From assembly GCF_020405225.1 (NCBI RefSeq), contig NZ_CP084474.1, positions 270,335-334,334 of the forward strand: a stretch of 64,000 nucleotides of DNA, written 5' to 3'. Both the position numbers and the translations under genes were made by a program. Shown piece by piece: positions 1 to 9,019 of this stretch. Every line of letters begins with the position of its first letter. Positions within the stretch are counted from its first letter, which is position 1. Under the pieces are notes generated by a model that had not been told where the DNA came from, ran no database searches, and was given only the letters and a program-made list of their open reading frames with translations. Source of the DNA: Natrinema sp. DC36. Lineage in GTDB: Archaea; Halobacteriota; Halobacteria; Halobacteriales; Natrialbaceae.

Positions 1-849
1 GAACGGAATCGCGTGCCCGACGTGGGTATCCCGATCGTAGTGGGTGTCGCCGTTGTTGAGGTGGCAGCCCCTGATGATGTTCGTCGTTGTGACCCGCCGG
101 CCGTCGACCATGATCGTGTGTCGATCGCCGCCGAAGTTGGGGTTACGCCTGTCACGTCGACCGCGCATGGAGACGTTCTGGATCAGCCCGTACGTATAGG
201 TGTACCAGCGACAGATGCCGGCGTCGTAGTCGCCGCGGATGTCGACCTCGAGATTCTTCATCACCGTACTCTGCGCATGGGGGAGCGAATCGTCGATCCG
301 TCCGACAGTCATCAGCCGGTCGACGTCTTGATCAGTGACCTTGAGCGTCGCGTACGGATCGCCAACGATGCTCAGAAACTCGTGGGCGTCGAAGTGGATG
401 TTATCGGTCTCGACGTACCACGTCCCGGCGGGAATCTCGTAGCGGTGGTTCCGTTCCGTAGGTGGACGCGAGGTGTAGTGGTCCTTGATCGCGCCCCACA
501 GGTCGTCCTGCTCGGGCTGGACTCCAAGATCGGTTCGAACATTGACGGTGTATGGGTTTGTCTTTTCCTGGATTTCGACGGTATCCTCGCTGGATTCGCT
601 TGCCGAGAGTGACGCCCCGAAGTCTATGTGGTTTGTACTATCGTCGATAGTCGTCCCTGAGTCGCTGACGGTTATTCCGTTGCCCGACCCCTGATTTTGT
701 GCTGCAGCAACATTGGTACTCTGAGAACTCATCGCAGCACCGGTGGTGGCGCTGCCAATCCCGAGGGCACCAAGTAGTTGAACGTACGAACGTCGCGTTG
801 TCCCACCTTCACTATCATCCGATTGCAATTTCCGATGGCTATCTATCAT
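1..849 (-). CDS. Tat-exported right-handed beta-helix (pectate-lyase-like) protein, partial
   Basis: The gene is open at the left window edge: 283 codons are visible and the C-terminus is missing. The ATG at 849 is followed by a twin-arginine signal (TRRSYVQLLGALGIG, about residues 16-30), so the product should be exported folded. The mature part has the style of haloarchaeal parallel beta-helix surface proteins: a segment reading EIPAGTWYVETDNIHFD, a later SIVGDPYATLKVT, then short turns with repeated hydrophobic/Asn rungs (KNLEVDIRGDYDAG, LIQNVSMRG, TNIIRGCHLNNGD). Such folds often act on or bind polysaccharide, but no catalytic residues can be assigned here. An ATG at 854 stops after two codons, which favours 849 as the start. 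Confidence 0.75.
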   Translation of the reverse strand, partial: MIDSHRKLQSDDSEGGTTRRSYVQLLGALGIGSATTGAAMSSQSTNVAAAQNQGSGNGITVSDSGTTIDDSTNHIDFGASLSASESSEDTVEIQEKTNPYTVNVRTDLGVQPEQDDLWGAIKDHYTSRPPTERNHRYEIPAGTWYVETDNIHFDAHEFLSIVGDPYATLKVTDQDVDRLMTVGRIDDSLPHAQSTVMKNLEVDIRGDYDAGICRWYTYTYGLIQNVSMRGRRDRRNPNFGGDRHTIMVDGRRVTTTNIIRGCHLNNGDTHYDRDTHVGHAIPF

Positions 850-1074
850 TGCATGTTATTGTCAGTAAATCTTATGTATTATTACCAATTTGTTAACGAC
901 ACTTGTGCTATCGTGAACGACTTTCAATTTACTTTGACTATAATATGACGATGAATGTCGTATCGATTTATCTATGTGAGGAGAGAATCTAAAAATCCGG
1001 AATCAGATGAGGTGCAACTGCGAACAAGCGCAAAACTCAACGAGACAGTAACAGAATCAATCCTCAACCTCGTC

Positions 1075-1305
1075 CTACGCAATCTTCCAGCCGTTATCGT
1101 ATTGGACTGGAACTCGTTCAACCTTGAGACTTGAGTCGTCAAACTGCGACTTGGCCAGGTCGTTCAGTCGTTTTACTTTTTGATTTGACGCTAATTCCAT
1201 GAATCGGCTTAGGCGGTGATCAGGCCCTTCGACGGTAAGTAAGATTATCTTTCGGTTGTTCAGTAATTGAATCTCATTTACAATCGCTTCATAGGTCCTG
1301 GTCAA
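1075..1305 (-). CDS. hypothetical 76-aa protein
   Basis: This is a short, mixed basic/acidic reading frame without a signal peptide or membrane segment. Its composition (regular hydrophobic spacing, VNEIQLLNNRKIILLTVEG, ends GWKIA) looks like a real soluble alpha/beta protein, possibly a remnant of a larger one. It stands alone between an exported protein and a long gap. No family was recognised. Confidence 0.4.
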   Translation of the reverse strand: MTRTYEAIVNEIQLLNNRKIILLTVEGPDHRLSRFMELASNQKVKRLNDLAKSQFDDSSLKVERVPVQYDNGWKIA

Positions 1306-2217
1306 GATGTCTATTCAATTGAGGGGTGACCATCACCTTTTCGTCACACTCACTGGAGTAGTTACCACCGTCTCCGTCGTTGCCGGTCTGAGCCGCTCGT
1401 AGAGGTGGTGAGCTTGTAGGGGACGACATAGTATGGCGACCTGACGTCTGTATAGAATATTGAGGATAGGACCGCCTCCGCAGTAGATTGTATCCCGAGA
1501 AACGCTGGCCGGAGGGCAGTTGCCCTGTATCCCTATGTAGCCAAGCGATAGCGAAGGATCAGTGATGTCTCGAAGAGGATTCAGTCGCTATCGATTCTCC
1601 TCTTCCTTCGCCGGCCCAATATAATATCCAATGGTTATTAGTTCTATTGGTCGACTAATCCTTGGATATAGAACGTCGTAGATTTCCATTCTCTCTCATC
1701 ATCTTCTTCCCCATTCTATAGAAGGTATCTAGCACCAAGACGATCGGCGATGTTATCCTGAAGCCGCGGAGGAGTATCAGCAGCCGAACGGAGAACGTGA
1801 GTGAGATTTCAATGGGTCAGTAGGACGATTCCAACGTGCTTGGAATCGGAGCGAAGTTAATATGGGCCAGGACTAGTACTATTCATTGTCGCGTGTCCCA
1901 CCGCGTGACACGATCCAATCAGCATCCAACCCTACCCCGATGTTGTTTCCATGCCGCCCGGCGGCCACCCCCCTGCGCCCATCCGGGCGGCCTTTTGAGG
2001 TCTTTTCGAGGCGATCAGATGCCGAGCGATAGCTTCACCGTCAAAAGTCGGGTCACAACCATTCAGGTAATGCGATAGTAGCGCTGACCACCCACTCTAG
2101 GCTATCTGTGTAAATTCGTCTCGATGCCACCCGGTAATTTGCAGACGCCGATCCAGTGTTTCCAGCCCTTTCTGTATATAATCACCATTATAGAGTCTGC
2201 GTCCCATCAATCCGATA
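1306..2217. other. 912-bp gap without a convincing gene
   Basis: No frame on either strand looks like a conserved haloarchaeal protein. Two inverted repeats lie inside: TATCCAA/TTGGATA (1625-1631 and 1662-1668), and the 9-bp GC stem at 1953-1991 listed separately. AT content is higher than in the neighbouring genes, as expected for a regulatory or degenerate spacer. Confidence 0.5.
1953..1996 (+). terminator. GC-rich hairpin followed by T4
   Basis: GCCGCCCGG (1953-1961) pairs perfectly with CCGGGCGGC (1983-1991). The loop is 21 nt, and TTTT follows at 1993-1996. It looks like an intrinsic-type terminator or protein-binding palindrome. No plus-strand gene reads into it, so it may be a relic. 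Confidence 0.35.
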
Positions 2218-3758
2218 ATGAGCAGCTGGAAGTCGCTCGTGAACACCTTCGGCGGAAGGCCCGCCATTCTAGTCCTCGGTGGGCTCTACATCAGCTCAAC
2301 TATCGGAGTATACAATGCAGAAGTGACAAGCGGCACACCCATTTCGAACGCCCTCTTTCTCGCGTTTTTCGTCTTTGCTCCAGGGGGAATCCTCCTCATC
2401 GGTGGATACTGGCTGCCACGGACTTCCATCAACCCGGAGTTCTACCGAACGGTGACCATTTGGTGTCTAAGTGCGATCGGATTGTTGAGTGGCTTGCTCG
2501 CGGTGTATCATCTCTCTCCAAATACCAGTATTGACAACCCCGTCCAAACGATTCTCATCATTACGGGGTTTGTCGTCGTCCCGGCGTTCGTTGGTGGAGT
2601 TTCCGCAGCGAAGTCAAAAACCAGAGCGTTCGATCTCGAACAGCGTAACCAGGAACTCCAAGAGGCACACATTGAGTTGGAGGAACGTGAGGTCGAACTT
2701 CAGCGCGTTCAAGAACGGATGGAGTTCGCATTGACTAACACCGACGCCGTGGTGTGGGAGTGGGATACCGAAAACGACCAGGCGTCGTACTATCCTTCTG
2801 AAGAGTCCTTGTTCGGCACCACCATCGAAAATTGGGAGGACTTCGTCGCCGTAATCCATCCAGATGACAGAGACGCAGTCCAACAAGCAATCGATGAGTC
2901 TCTCGAAACCGGCGAGCCAAAGCACGAGGAGGCCCGTATTGTCCGGAATGGTGAGATTCGGTGGATCGAAGCTCCCGGTCAACCGGTAACTGACGGCAGC
3001 GGGTTGACACGGATGATCGGCGTGGCGCACGACATAACTGACCGCAAAACGTTTGAGCAACAGCTACAGTCCTCGAATAAGCGGCTTGAGCAGTTCGCCT
3101 ACGTCGCATCTCACGACCTCCAAGAACCCCTCCGAATGATCACAAGTTATCTCAACCTACTCGAAAATCGTTATACCGACGAACTTGACGATGAATCTCA
3201 TGAGTTCATCGAGTACGCCGTCGATGGCTCGGAGCGGATGCGGGAGATGATTCAGGATCTCTTGGCGTACTCCCGGCTTGATACTGATGCCAGACCCCTT
3301 GAGCCCACGGATGCCGAGGCAGTTGTCGACGATGTCCTCAATAACCCCAACTTCAAGTCGAAGAGACCGGTACCGACGTCATCGTTGGAGAACTACCGAC
3401 AGTGGAAGCTGACGATAACCAGCTCAAACAAGTGTTTCAGAACCTCATCTCAAACGCCATCAAGTATCAGAATGATGAGAAGCCGCGGATCGAGATAAGT
3501 GCTACACGATCTGACGGGATGTGCCTGTTCAAAATCGTCGACAACGGTATTGGGATGGATCCGGTGTACACGGGTCAGATCTTCGAGGTATTCAATCGGC
3601 TCCACACCACTCAGGAATACTCCGGAACAGGGATCGGCCTGGCACTCTGTAAAAGGATCGTCGAGCGACACGGTGGCGATATCTGGGTGGAGTCAGAACC
3701 CGGGGAAGGGTCGACGTTCTTCTTCACGGTTCCGTTTGTCGATCAACTAGTTGATTAA
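2218..3758 (+). pseudogene. membrane PAS-domain sensor histidine kinase, split by a frameshift
   Basis: The first frame starts at ATG 2218. It encodes four hydrophobic segments (about residues 15-125), a coiled-coil linker (about 138-168), a PAS domain with PAC motif (about 170-285; GVAHDITDRKTFEQQL) and the dimerisation/phosphoacceptor helix with H-box ASHDLQEPLRMI. The reading frame breaks near 3343-3350 at AATAACCCCAAC. One base appears to be missing: shifting frame there restores QLQVEETGTDVIVGELPTVEADDNQLKQ and then all ATPase motifs (N-box NLISNAIKYQ, G1 VDNGIGMDP, G2 GTGIGLALCKRIVERHGG), ending at TAA 3758. Without the shift the kinase would be about 513 aa. As written, the protein stops at 3498 without its ATP-binding domain. 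Sequencing error in the C run cannot be excluded. Confidence 0.85.
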
Positions 3759-3796
3759 GCGGAAGACATTTGTATGAATTAAATAGTTTGATATTA

Positions 3797-3900
3797 ATGG
3801 CCAACCACAGCAACGGCGAACTGATCAATATTCTGCTCGTTGAGGACCATAAGTCCTTTGTCTGTACCGAGCGGCAACTACAGATACGAACTGATCAGGA
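3797..3900 (+). pseudogene. truncated response-regulator receiver start
   Basis: Directly downstream of the kinase, the ATG at 3797 begins MANHSNGELINILLVEDHKS, the classic first beta-strand and acidic pair of a haloarchaeal single-domain receiver (Rcp/HoxA-type). After about 25 residues the similarity is lost and the sequence runs into the antisense lipoprotein gene. The phosphoacceptor Asp and the rest of the domain are absent. The order kinase then receiver fits an eroded two-component pair. Confidence 0.55.
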
Positions 3901-4347
3901 TCAACAGCTTCCCCACGAAGGATCATCCTGTGACCAAAGTCCCACTTCAGACCCACTGGAATCACCCAATGGAGGGAAAGTAAGTGCCGGGTGGTTACAA
4001 CCCTCAGCATCTATTTTCCCGGAGTAGTCCGTGGTGAATTCAACTTTTTCCAACTCCGTTTCAGTAGCATACAGCAGCGTGAATTCAGCTGGCTCTGTAT
4101 CCCAGGAGGGATCAATGACCTCACGACTATCCCCATCAATTTCTATGATCTCGTCGTAAACAATCTCATCATTACGGTAAAGCTGTAAGTGGACAGTGGG
4201 GGTCTCTTCGTACCGATTCCCGACAAATATACTCCCGATACGAACACCGCTTCCAGAATCGGATAAAGGAAGATCAATACAGCCGGTAGTCAACGAAATA
4301 CCGGCTGTTCCAAGGATATGCCGCCGCGTTACTGGCAGTCTTCTCAT
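3901..4347 (-). CDS. small Tat lipoprotein, haloarchaeal hypothetical
   Basis: This 148-aa protein has a twin-arginine start (VTRRHILGTAGISLTTGC) and a lipobox Cys at residue 22, so it should be exported folded and lipid-anchored. The mature part has alternating beta-strands (VHLQLYRNDEIVYDEIIEIDG...AEFTLLYATETELEKVEF), resembling the Ig-like or beta-sandwich haloarchaeal surface lipoproteins. Its stop lies in the decayed receiver gene on the other strand. Ligand and function are unknown. Confidence 0.7.
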   Translation of the reverse strand: MRRLPVTRRHILGTAGISLTTGCIDLPLSDSGSGVRIGSIFVGNRYEETPTVHLQLYRNDEIVYDEIIEIDGDSREVIDPSWDTEPAEFTLLYATETELEKVEFTTDYSGKIDAEGCNHPALTFPPLGDSSGSEVGLWSQDDPSWGSC

Positions 4348-4491
4348 ACTTTACATTGTTATCAAACTTCTACAAATTTCTTCCCACAAGGGATACCTCT
4401 ATGGCCTGTACTGAGCGGTATGTGCTTGGCCTGTGCTGAACGATTGGTAGTGTGAAGACTATCAAAGGATAAGAATGTGAACAGAGCTAAT

Positions 4492-4704
4492 CTACGGATT
4501 GGTGAGGATCCGTACATCGGACTGCGTGACGAGGACACGAAACTCTCCGACCGAGAATCTAATCTCGAGGTCATCGTTCGCCGAGTCCACGAGTTGCTCA
4601 AGTGCTTCGACGTCGATCACCCGTTGCAATTGGTACTCGTCACGACCGAGTCCCTCCGTTTCGAGCGCGTCGACGATTTCGAAGAGGAGCTGCCGATCAC
4701 TCAT
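4492..4704 (-). CDS. HalOD1-domain small protein
   Basis: The 70-aa protein consists of one domain matching the haloarchaeal output domain HalOD1: N-terminal helix LLFEIVDALETEGL, central VIDVEALEQLVDSA, then a beta-hairpin LEIRFSVGEFRVLVTQSDVRI. HalOD1 is usually found alone or at the end of signalling proteins, and its biochemical role is unknown. Its ATG (4704) overlaps the stop of the upstream ArdC-like gene by 8 bp, so the two are probably translated from one message and may work together. Confidence 0.7.
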   Translation of the reverse strand: MSDRQLLFEIVDALETEGLGRDEYQLQRVIDVEALEQLVDSANDDLEIRFSVGEFRVLVTQSDVRILTNP

Positions 4705-5635
4705 CTGCGATCACCTCGTCGACGACATCGATAATCTCCGCAGCGGTCGAACTGATTCGCTTGAGTCGGTCGAGGATGACCTCCGACTCTTCGCCCTCCC
4801 ATGCAGCGAGGTAGAACGCCGACCCACTCGTATCCAGCCCGAAATACCGACCGACGATGTAGCCGACGGCTTCCGCCTCGAGTTCGCGTTTCGAGCGTTC
4901 GGTTTCGTCGTCGACAGCACCGTGCAAGAGTGCGTGGGCGTACTCGTGGACAGTCGTTACGGCGAGGTCGGCGCTGTTCTCACGATCGCGGACCTCGATC
5001 AGTGGTCGCTGCGCGGGAGAGCGGTACTGACACACGCCGCTAGCATCACCGTGAGACCACTCCGCTGGAGAAACGACCTCGGCTTCCACGTCAAGCATCG
5101 AAGCTCCCTCGAGGAGCGCTGGCACCAGTCCGTCGGCCTCTCCGGTCGCCTCGGTCTCGAGTTCGGTCAGTGGCTCCCCTTCGGTTTGTGAAATATCGAA
5201 GACTGGTGCTGGCCGAAAGCCGACGAGACCTTCCGACCACTCTGCTGGTGACGTCTCGTCGTATTCGCAGTCACCTTGATCGTGGTACGACGGCGAGTTC
5301 TCACACTCGGGGCACTGCTTCGCGATGATCGGTGCCCAGATCCAGATTGCACTCTCGCCTTCTTTCACATGCCGGTCGAACTCGTTTTGCCACGTTCGAT
5401 AGCCAGCGACGTGAGTTGCGTGCGGACACTGCCGAGTGATTAGCAGCGTATTTCGGTAGGAGTAATCGTGAAAGCGGCTCTGGACACCGACCCACTCCTG
5501 GAATTGCTCACTCGAGACTGCTTTGTCAACCTCGTCGACGAGGTCTTCGACCCAGACTTCCATCGTACTGTGCATCTCGTCACGTCTGGTGTCCGAATCA
5601 TCGAAGGACACCTGCGAACAGTCGCTCGTAGTCAT
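4697..5635 (-). CDS. ArdC-like protein with zincin metallopeptidase domain
   Basis: This 312-aa protein has two parts. The N-terminal region (about residues 25-95) matches the ssDNA-binding domain of ArdC antirestriction proteins (FQEWVGVQSRFHDYSYRNT, VAGYRTWQNEF...KEGESAIWIWAPI). The C-terminal region carries an HExxH zincin site, VHEYAHALLHGA, followed by a downstream glutamate region (KRELEAEAVGYIVGRYFGL). A Cys pair and further Cys between the domains (CPECENSPSYHDQGDC) could bind zinc. ArdC proteins of conjugative plasmids protect incoming DNA from restriction, and the nearby conjugation operon fits this. The start at 5635 (MTTSDCSQ) was preferred over the upstream 5698 start, whose extra residues look non-coding. 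Confidence 0.8.
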   Translation of the reverse strand: MTTSDCSQVSFDDSDTRRDEMHSTMEVWVEDLVDEVDKAVSSEQFQEWVGVQSRFHDYSYRNTLLITRQCPHATHVAGYRTWQNEFDRHVKEGESAIWIWAPIIAKQCPECENSPSYHDQGDCEYDETSPAEWSEGLVGFRPAPVFDISQTEGEPLTELETEATGEADGLVPALLEGASMLDVEAEVVSPAEWSHGDASGVCQYRSPAQRPLIEVRDRENSADLAVTTVHEYAHALLHGAVDDETERSKRELEAEAVGYIVGRYFGLDTSGSAFYLAAWEGEESEVILDRLKRISSTAAEIIDVVDEVIADE

Positions 5636-5754
5636 CGTTCTTGACGATGGACGCTCCGTTCTGGAACGCCCCTCACCCCTTTGGGGGAAGAAAAACACAC
5701 TCGAGGGACCGCTCGAGCGGCTCCGTTACAAGTGTCTCATCCGGGTTGCGACGA

Positions 5755-6681
5755 TCAGGTTTCGGCTTCCATCTCGAGTAACTCGTCTCGCCGACTGCGG
5801 AGCGTGTTCGGTGATGTTCCTGCGATATCGGCGATCCGTTGTTGCGAGAGACAGAATCCGACTCGCTGGACAGCGAGATAGAGACAGCCCGCTGCGACGC
5901 CACTCGGCCGGCAGCCGATCGTCAGTCTGCGTTCGCGTGCCTTCTGTGCGAGTTCGAGTGCTTGTCGACGAACCTGATCTGGGACCTCGAGTTCTGTCGC
6001 AAGCCGTGGAATCCGATCTGTTGCTGCAATCGGCTGTGTCGGTAACTCGAGTTCGACGTTCATCGCGGTGTAGGCGTTGGTGAGTCTCTGCTGATCACAA
6101 CATGCACAGGCTGCGACTTCGGCCCGTGATCGTCCAAGTCCGTTACACCGAGTGGTTGCGTAGACGCTGGCTGCAGCCACCGCCTCGAGCGATCGTCCGC
6201 GACAGAGCTGTGCAGACTGTGCAGTTCGAAACAGCGAACACGCCTGATCCCGGATACTCTGTGCGAGGCCGAGACTTGTGACGATCCGCCGGATTTCACC
6301 GAGTCCATAGGCGAGGTTCCGTTCGGCTTTCGACTGCCACTGGGCACGGGACTGTTCGCGACGCAGCCGGTTCAATTGTCGGAGCTTCGTGTTCGAGAGG
6401 GCGTTTCCATGTCCGTCTTGCTTGTACCCGATCTCGGTGGAGAGGCCTCGGTCGTGGCGTGTCGGTGTCAGCGGGGCACCGGTCCGTCTCTTGGATCCCT
6501 GCTCGTCATGTCGACCCCAGTCCGGTCCTTGGTCTAGTTTGGTGTCCTCGAGGATACGTCCACAGTCCTCACAGACCGTCTCGTGGTCAATCGTTCGAAC
6601 GCTGCCGCCACAGTCTCGACAGTTAGTTGTAGTCGTCTGAACTCCTTCGCCAAACGTCGTGTAGATGTCTCTCGTTGCCAT
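5755..6681 (-). CDS. tfb: transcription initiation factor IIB (TFB)
   Basis: This 308-aa TFB recruits RNA polymerase to TBP-TATA complexes. It has the N-terminal zinc ribbon (CRDCGG...CEDCGR), a B-reader/linker stretch (GPDWGRHDEQGSKRRTGAPLTPTRHDRGLSTEIG) and two cyclin-fold repeats (about residues 115-205 and 210-300). MATRDIY at 6681 is the usual haloarchaeal TFB start and was chosen over the ATG 21 bp upstream. Haloarchaea carry several TFBs that direct different gene sets, and a TFB in this accessory block may redirect transcription of the element or host. The protein is rich in Arg and Cys and more divergent in the cyclin folds than housekeeping TFBs. Confidence 0.92.
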   Translation of the reverse strand: MATRDIYTTFGEGVQTTTTNCRDCGGSVRTIDHETVCEDCGRILEDTKLDQGPDWGRHDEQGSKRRTGAPLTPTRHDRGLSTEIGYKQDGHGNALSNTKLRQLNRLRREQSRAQWQSKAERNLAYGLGEIRRIVTSLGLAQSIRDQACSLFRTAQSAQLCRGRSLEAVAAASVYATTRCNGLGRSRAEVAACACCDQQRLTNAYTAMNVELELPTQPIAATDRIPRLATELEVPDQVRRQALELAQKARERRLTIGCRPSGVAAGCLYLAVQRVGFCLSQQRIADIAGTSPNTLRSRRDELLEMEAET

Positions 6682-6891
6682 CAGTAACTCCGAAGAGGAC
6701 AACTGATCAGCCCCTTCACCGCTACTGGGGCGATAAACAGCGCCAGTCGATCAGATAGATCCCTCTCACATCGAAGTTAGAGCGGCTTGCTTGAGCTCAA
6801 AGCTTAGTAAAAAGTTCTGAGATGTTGATCGGAAGCAAACTCGCTAACGTTGAGTCGGCGAATTGTGCCTCGACAGTGGTCTTCGCGATTT

Positions 6892-7338
6892 TCATTCCCA
6901 AAACGCTTCGATTCGATTGTCTAAGTCGCCGAGTACATCCGAGAGTATATCTCGCCAGTCTTCCGCGTACTCGACATCGTTCCCAGGTGTCGCTGCATCT
7001 GGAGGTGGATGAAAATGTGAGCGGGTATTGTGATCGTTTGGATGGCGGTCCCACCGACATTCCCAGTGGTCTCCAGTGTCGTATTGTTCAGAGTAGTGGA
7101 TGTTGAAATCGTCTGTCTCATACCATCGGACCTGAAGATACGCACGCTCGATAGCAGTTGGAAAGTACCCCATGTCGTATTCTGCGATGACTGAACTGGG
7201 TGCGTACTCCGGCTGAAAGACAGTCTCTGCAAAGCGGTTGGTTCGTTCAAGACGTTGTCCGATTTGTTCGAGAATGTCGGTATCGATGCCACCGACCTCT
7301 GGGGCAGTATCGTCGCCAGCTGGCCGGCGTTTAGGCAT
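6892..7338 (-). CDS. TumE-like (DUF6516-like) putative toxin
   Basis: The 148-aa soluble protein contains IERAYLQVRWYETDDFNIHYSEQY, then WECRWDRHPNDHNTRSHFHPPPDA, then a C-terminal helix WRDILSDVLGDLDNRI. The pattern W-x-W/R-D-x-H-P-N...HFHPPPDA resembles the TumE/DUF6516 toxin-like family, usually paired with an HTH antitoxin. The start MPKRRPAG (7338) overlaps the upstream HTH gene stop by 8 bp (ATGCCTAA), indicating translational coupling. An alternative ATG lies 18 bp further up. The toxin role is inferred from family resemblance and pairing. Confidence 0.6.
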   Translation of the reverse strand: MPKRRPAGDDTAPEVGGIDTDILEQIGQRLERTNRFAETVFQPEYAPSSVIAEYDMGYFPTAIERAYLQVRWYETDDFNIHYSEQYDTGDHWECRWDRHPNDHNTRSHFHPPPDAATPGNDVEYAEDWRDILSDVLGDLDNRIEAFWE

Positions 7339-7897
7339 CGACTTTGGCACCGCCACTCGAGGGATGGCCGTTCTGACGCGCTATATCTAACAGCTCTGCA
7401 CGTTGTTTGAGCGTTTTCCACTCACTCAGTGCTTCCCACACCTCTTCGACCGACGCTTCCTCAGTACTATCCATGAGAGACACATCTTCCGGACTGTCAG
7501 CATCGAACTGGGCACGATACTCCCCAATTCGTTTTATCGTCTCTTTGAGCTCTTTGACGATCTCTGCCTCAGAATATTCGTCTCGGATTTGCTCAACTCT
7601 GCGCCACTGGAGATACGATTCGTTGCGTTCGTATCTCACAGGTCGTCCCGAGATCTCACGTGTCATTCCCATCGAACTGAACCATTCCAGATAGTCCCTT
7701 GCAGTCTCAGTATCGCAGTCTGCTTTCTCTGCGATTTTGGACACTTTCGTCGGAGTCCGTAGCTGTAAAATAACACTGAGCAATCGTTCTCGCGTTGGGC
7801 CTCCCTTCAAGACCTCCTCAGGTGAGTCCCATTCGGTAAAGTCAGGCGGACTCTCAGCTGAATCGCGAATGTCATCGGGAGTATCAGTTAAGTCCAT
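7331..7897 (-). CDS. HTH protein (DUF7342-type), putative antitoxin/regulator of the TumE-like gene
   Basis: This 188-aa protein has a winged-helix domain at about residues 25-90 (RERLLSVILQLRTPTKVSKIAEKADCDTETARDYLEWFSSMGMTREI), then a long charged helical region (EQIRDEYSEAEIVKELKETIKRIGEYRAQF). It matches the haloarchaeal DUF7342 HTH proteins in style and shares its layout with the gene at 9279-9791. It is the first gene of a two-gene unit and ends inside the start of the TumE-like gene. It probably binds its own promoter just upstream of 7897. Confidence 0.65.
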   Translation of the reverse strand: MDLTDTPDDIRDSAESPPDFTEWDSPEEVLKGGPTRERLLSVILQLRTPTKVSKIAEKADCDTETARDYLEWFSSMGMTREISGRPVRYERNESYLQWRRVEQIRDEYSEAEIVKELKETIKRIGEYRAQFDADSPEDVSLMDSTEEASVEEVWEALSEWKTLKQRAELLDIARQNGHPSSGGAKVDA

Positions 7898-8276
7898 CAG
7901 TGCTCACCTACATCCAACTACAATATGATCGGCCATATATCTACCGCAAGCTGAATTATTTCTGTTCTATTCAGCGAGTCACGTTGTTCTCTGTTCAGAA
8001 CTATCGACGTATTTTCTTGCTCAGCAGGAATTTCCTGCATGTGTATGGCCGGCCGGAGATCAAAATCAGTTGGCATGCTCAACAGCGTATTCGAACGTAG
8101 TAGCCGATATCGTCGAGCCGCATCTTAAGCCATGTATCAGCGGTTGATTTGATGAGAGGCCCTGCATCGAGAACTCGTCCTTCCGATCGGATTAGTCAAT
8201 GGCTCGAGAAAAGACAGATCCACGCAACGAGTAGTCGAAAAGCTGGTCACATCGAAGGGGTCTCCAATTGACTGGC
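7898..8276. other. 379-bp gap with no clear gene
   Basis: The gap holds the promoter side of the HTH/TumE-like unit and the end of vapC. One minus-strand stretch near 8090-8190 reads like coding sequence (EGRVLDAGPLIKSTADTWL then LDDIGYYVR) but has no start and stops quickly, so it may be a gene scrap. Nothing else was seen. Confidence 0.4.
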
Positions 8277-8717
8277 CTAGACACCATTCTCGCGAAATCG
8301 AACTACGTCGACGTCAATTGGAAGCGTCTTGAAGTCGTCATCAGCACCGGCGATGAGTGTCGAATCCGTCTCGTAGGCGAGTGCAACGCCATGAGCGTCC
8401 GCGAACGAGATGTGACCATCCGCCTTCACCTCGGCGGCGGCAAGCCGCCAGTCAGCTCGTTCGATTTGAATACCCCACCGCTCGAGCGCACGGAGATCGC
8501 GATCGGCAGTCCGAAGTGAGTCTGTCGTGGGTTTGTCGTCAATTCCTTCGAAGCGTGCAACGAGATACAGTACTTCACCAGCGTTGGTTTCTGCCAGCAG
8601 CCCTTCGTCAGTCCCGTCACGAACGTCCCGAAGATACTCTTCGACGACGCTCCGACCTGGCTCGTCGTAGAGGTATGCGATGATCGCTTCGGTGTCAAAG
8701 ACGTACCGGTCGCTCAT
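8277..8717 (-). CDS. vapC: PIN-domain ribonuclease toxin, VapC family
   Basis: The 146-aa PIN domain shows the conserved acidic residues: Asp near the N-terminus (YVFDTEAIIAYLYDEPG), Glu in LLAETNAGEVLYLVAR, and the C-terminal Asp in HISFADAHGVALAYE and IAGADDDFKTL. VapC toxins cleave specific RNAs when freed from VapB. The ATG overlaps the vapB stop by 4 bp (8714-8717), the standard antitoxin-first arrangement. Length and motif order are normal, so the toxin looks intact. Confidence 0.88.
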   Translation of the reverse strand: MSDRYVFDTEAIIAYLYDEPGRSVVEEYLRDVRDGTDEGLLAETNAGEVLYLVARFEGIDDKPTTDSLRTADRDLRALERWGIQIERADWRLAAAEVKADGHISFADAHGVALAYETDSTLIAGADDDFKTLPIDVDVVRFRENGV

Positions 8718-9019
8718 TCATCCTCCGAGTCAGCCGGTCGGAGTCGGTCAGCACGGGTCTCTTCACGCCGGCGTTCCTCGTGTTTCAGTTCGCGAACCCG
8801 GTCGAGCACGTCGCCACGCTCGCGGTCGGTGTCAGCGTGAATCCCGCCTAACTCTTCGAGTGACGGGATTGGTTCGACGATGATCCGTTCGTCTTCCTCG
8901 TAAATGAACACCTCTCCTGGGGTGTCGATCCCGAACTTCTCTCGGAGCGTCTTCGGGATCGTTGCCTGTCCCTTCTGCGAGACGCGTACGACCTCTGGGT
9001 CCCGAGTACTACTCGACAT
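8714..9019 (-). CDS. vapB: AbrB/SpoVT-type antitoxin, VapB family
   Basis: The 101-aa protein starts at MSSSTRDPEVV (9019). An ATG 24 bp upstream is less likely. The swapped-hairpin AbrB domain is clear at about residues 10-50 (VVRVSQKGQATIPKTLREKFGIDTPG as a family signature, then EVFIYEEDERIIVEPI). The C-terminal half is charged and helical (DVLDRVRELKHEERRREETRADR) and would embrace the VapC toxin. It precedes vapC with a 4-bp overlap. Antitoxins of this type repress their own operon. Confidence 0.85.
   Translation of the reverse strand: MSSSTRDPEVVRVSQKGQATIPKTLREKFGIDTPGEVFIYEEDERIIVEPIPSLEELGGIHADTDRERGDVLDRVRELKHEERRREETRADRLRPADSEDE

Noticed and set aside
4499..5191. 230-aa plus-strand frame
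   Set aside because: Antisense of the ArdC-like and HalOD1 genes, which have clear motifs.
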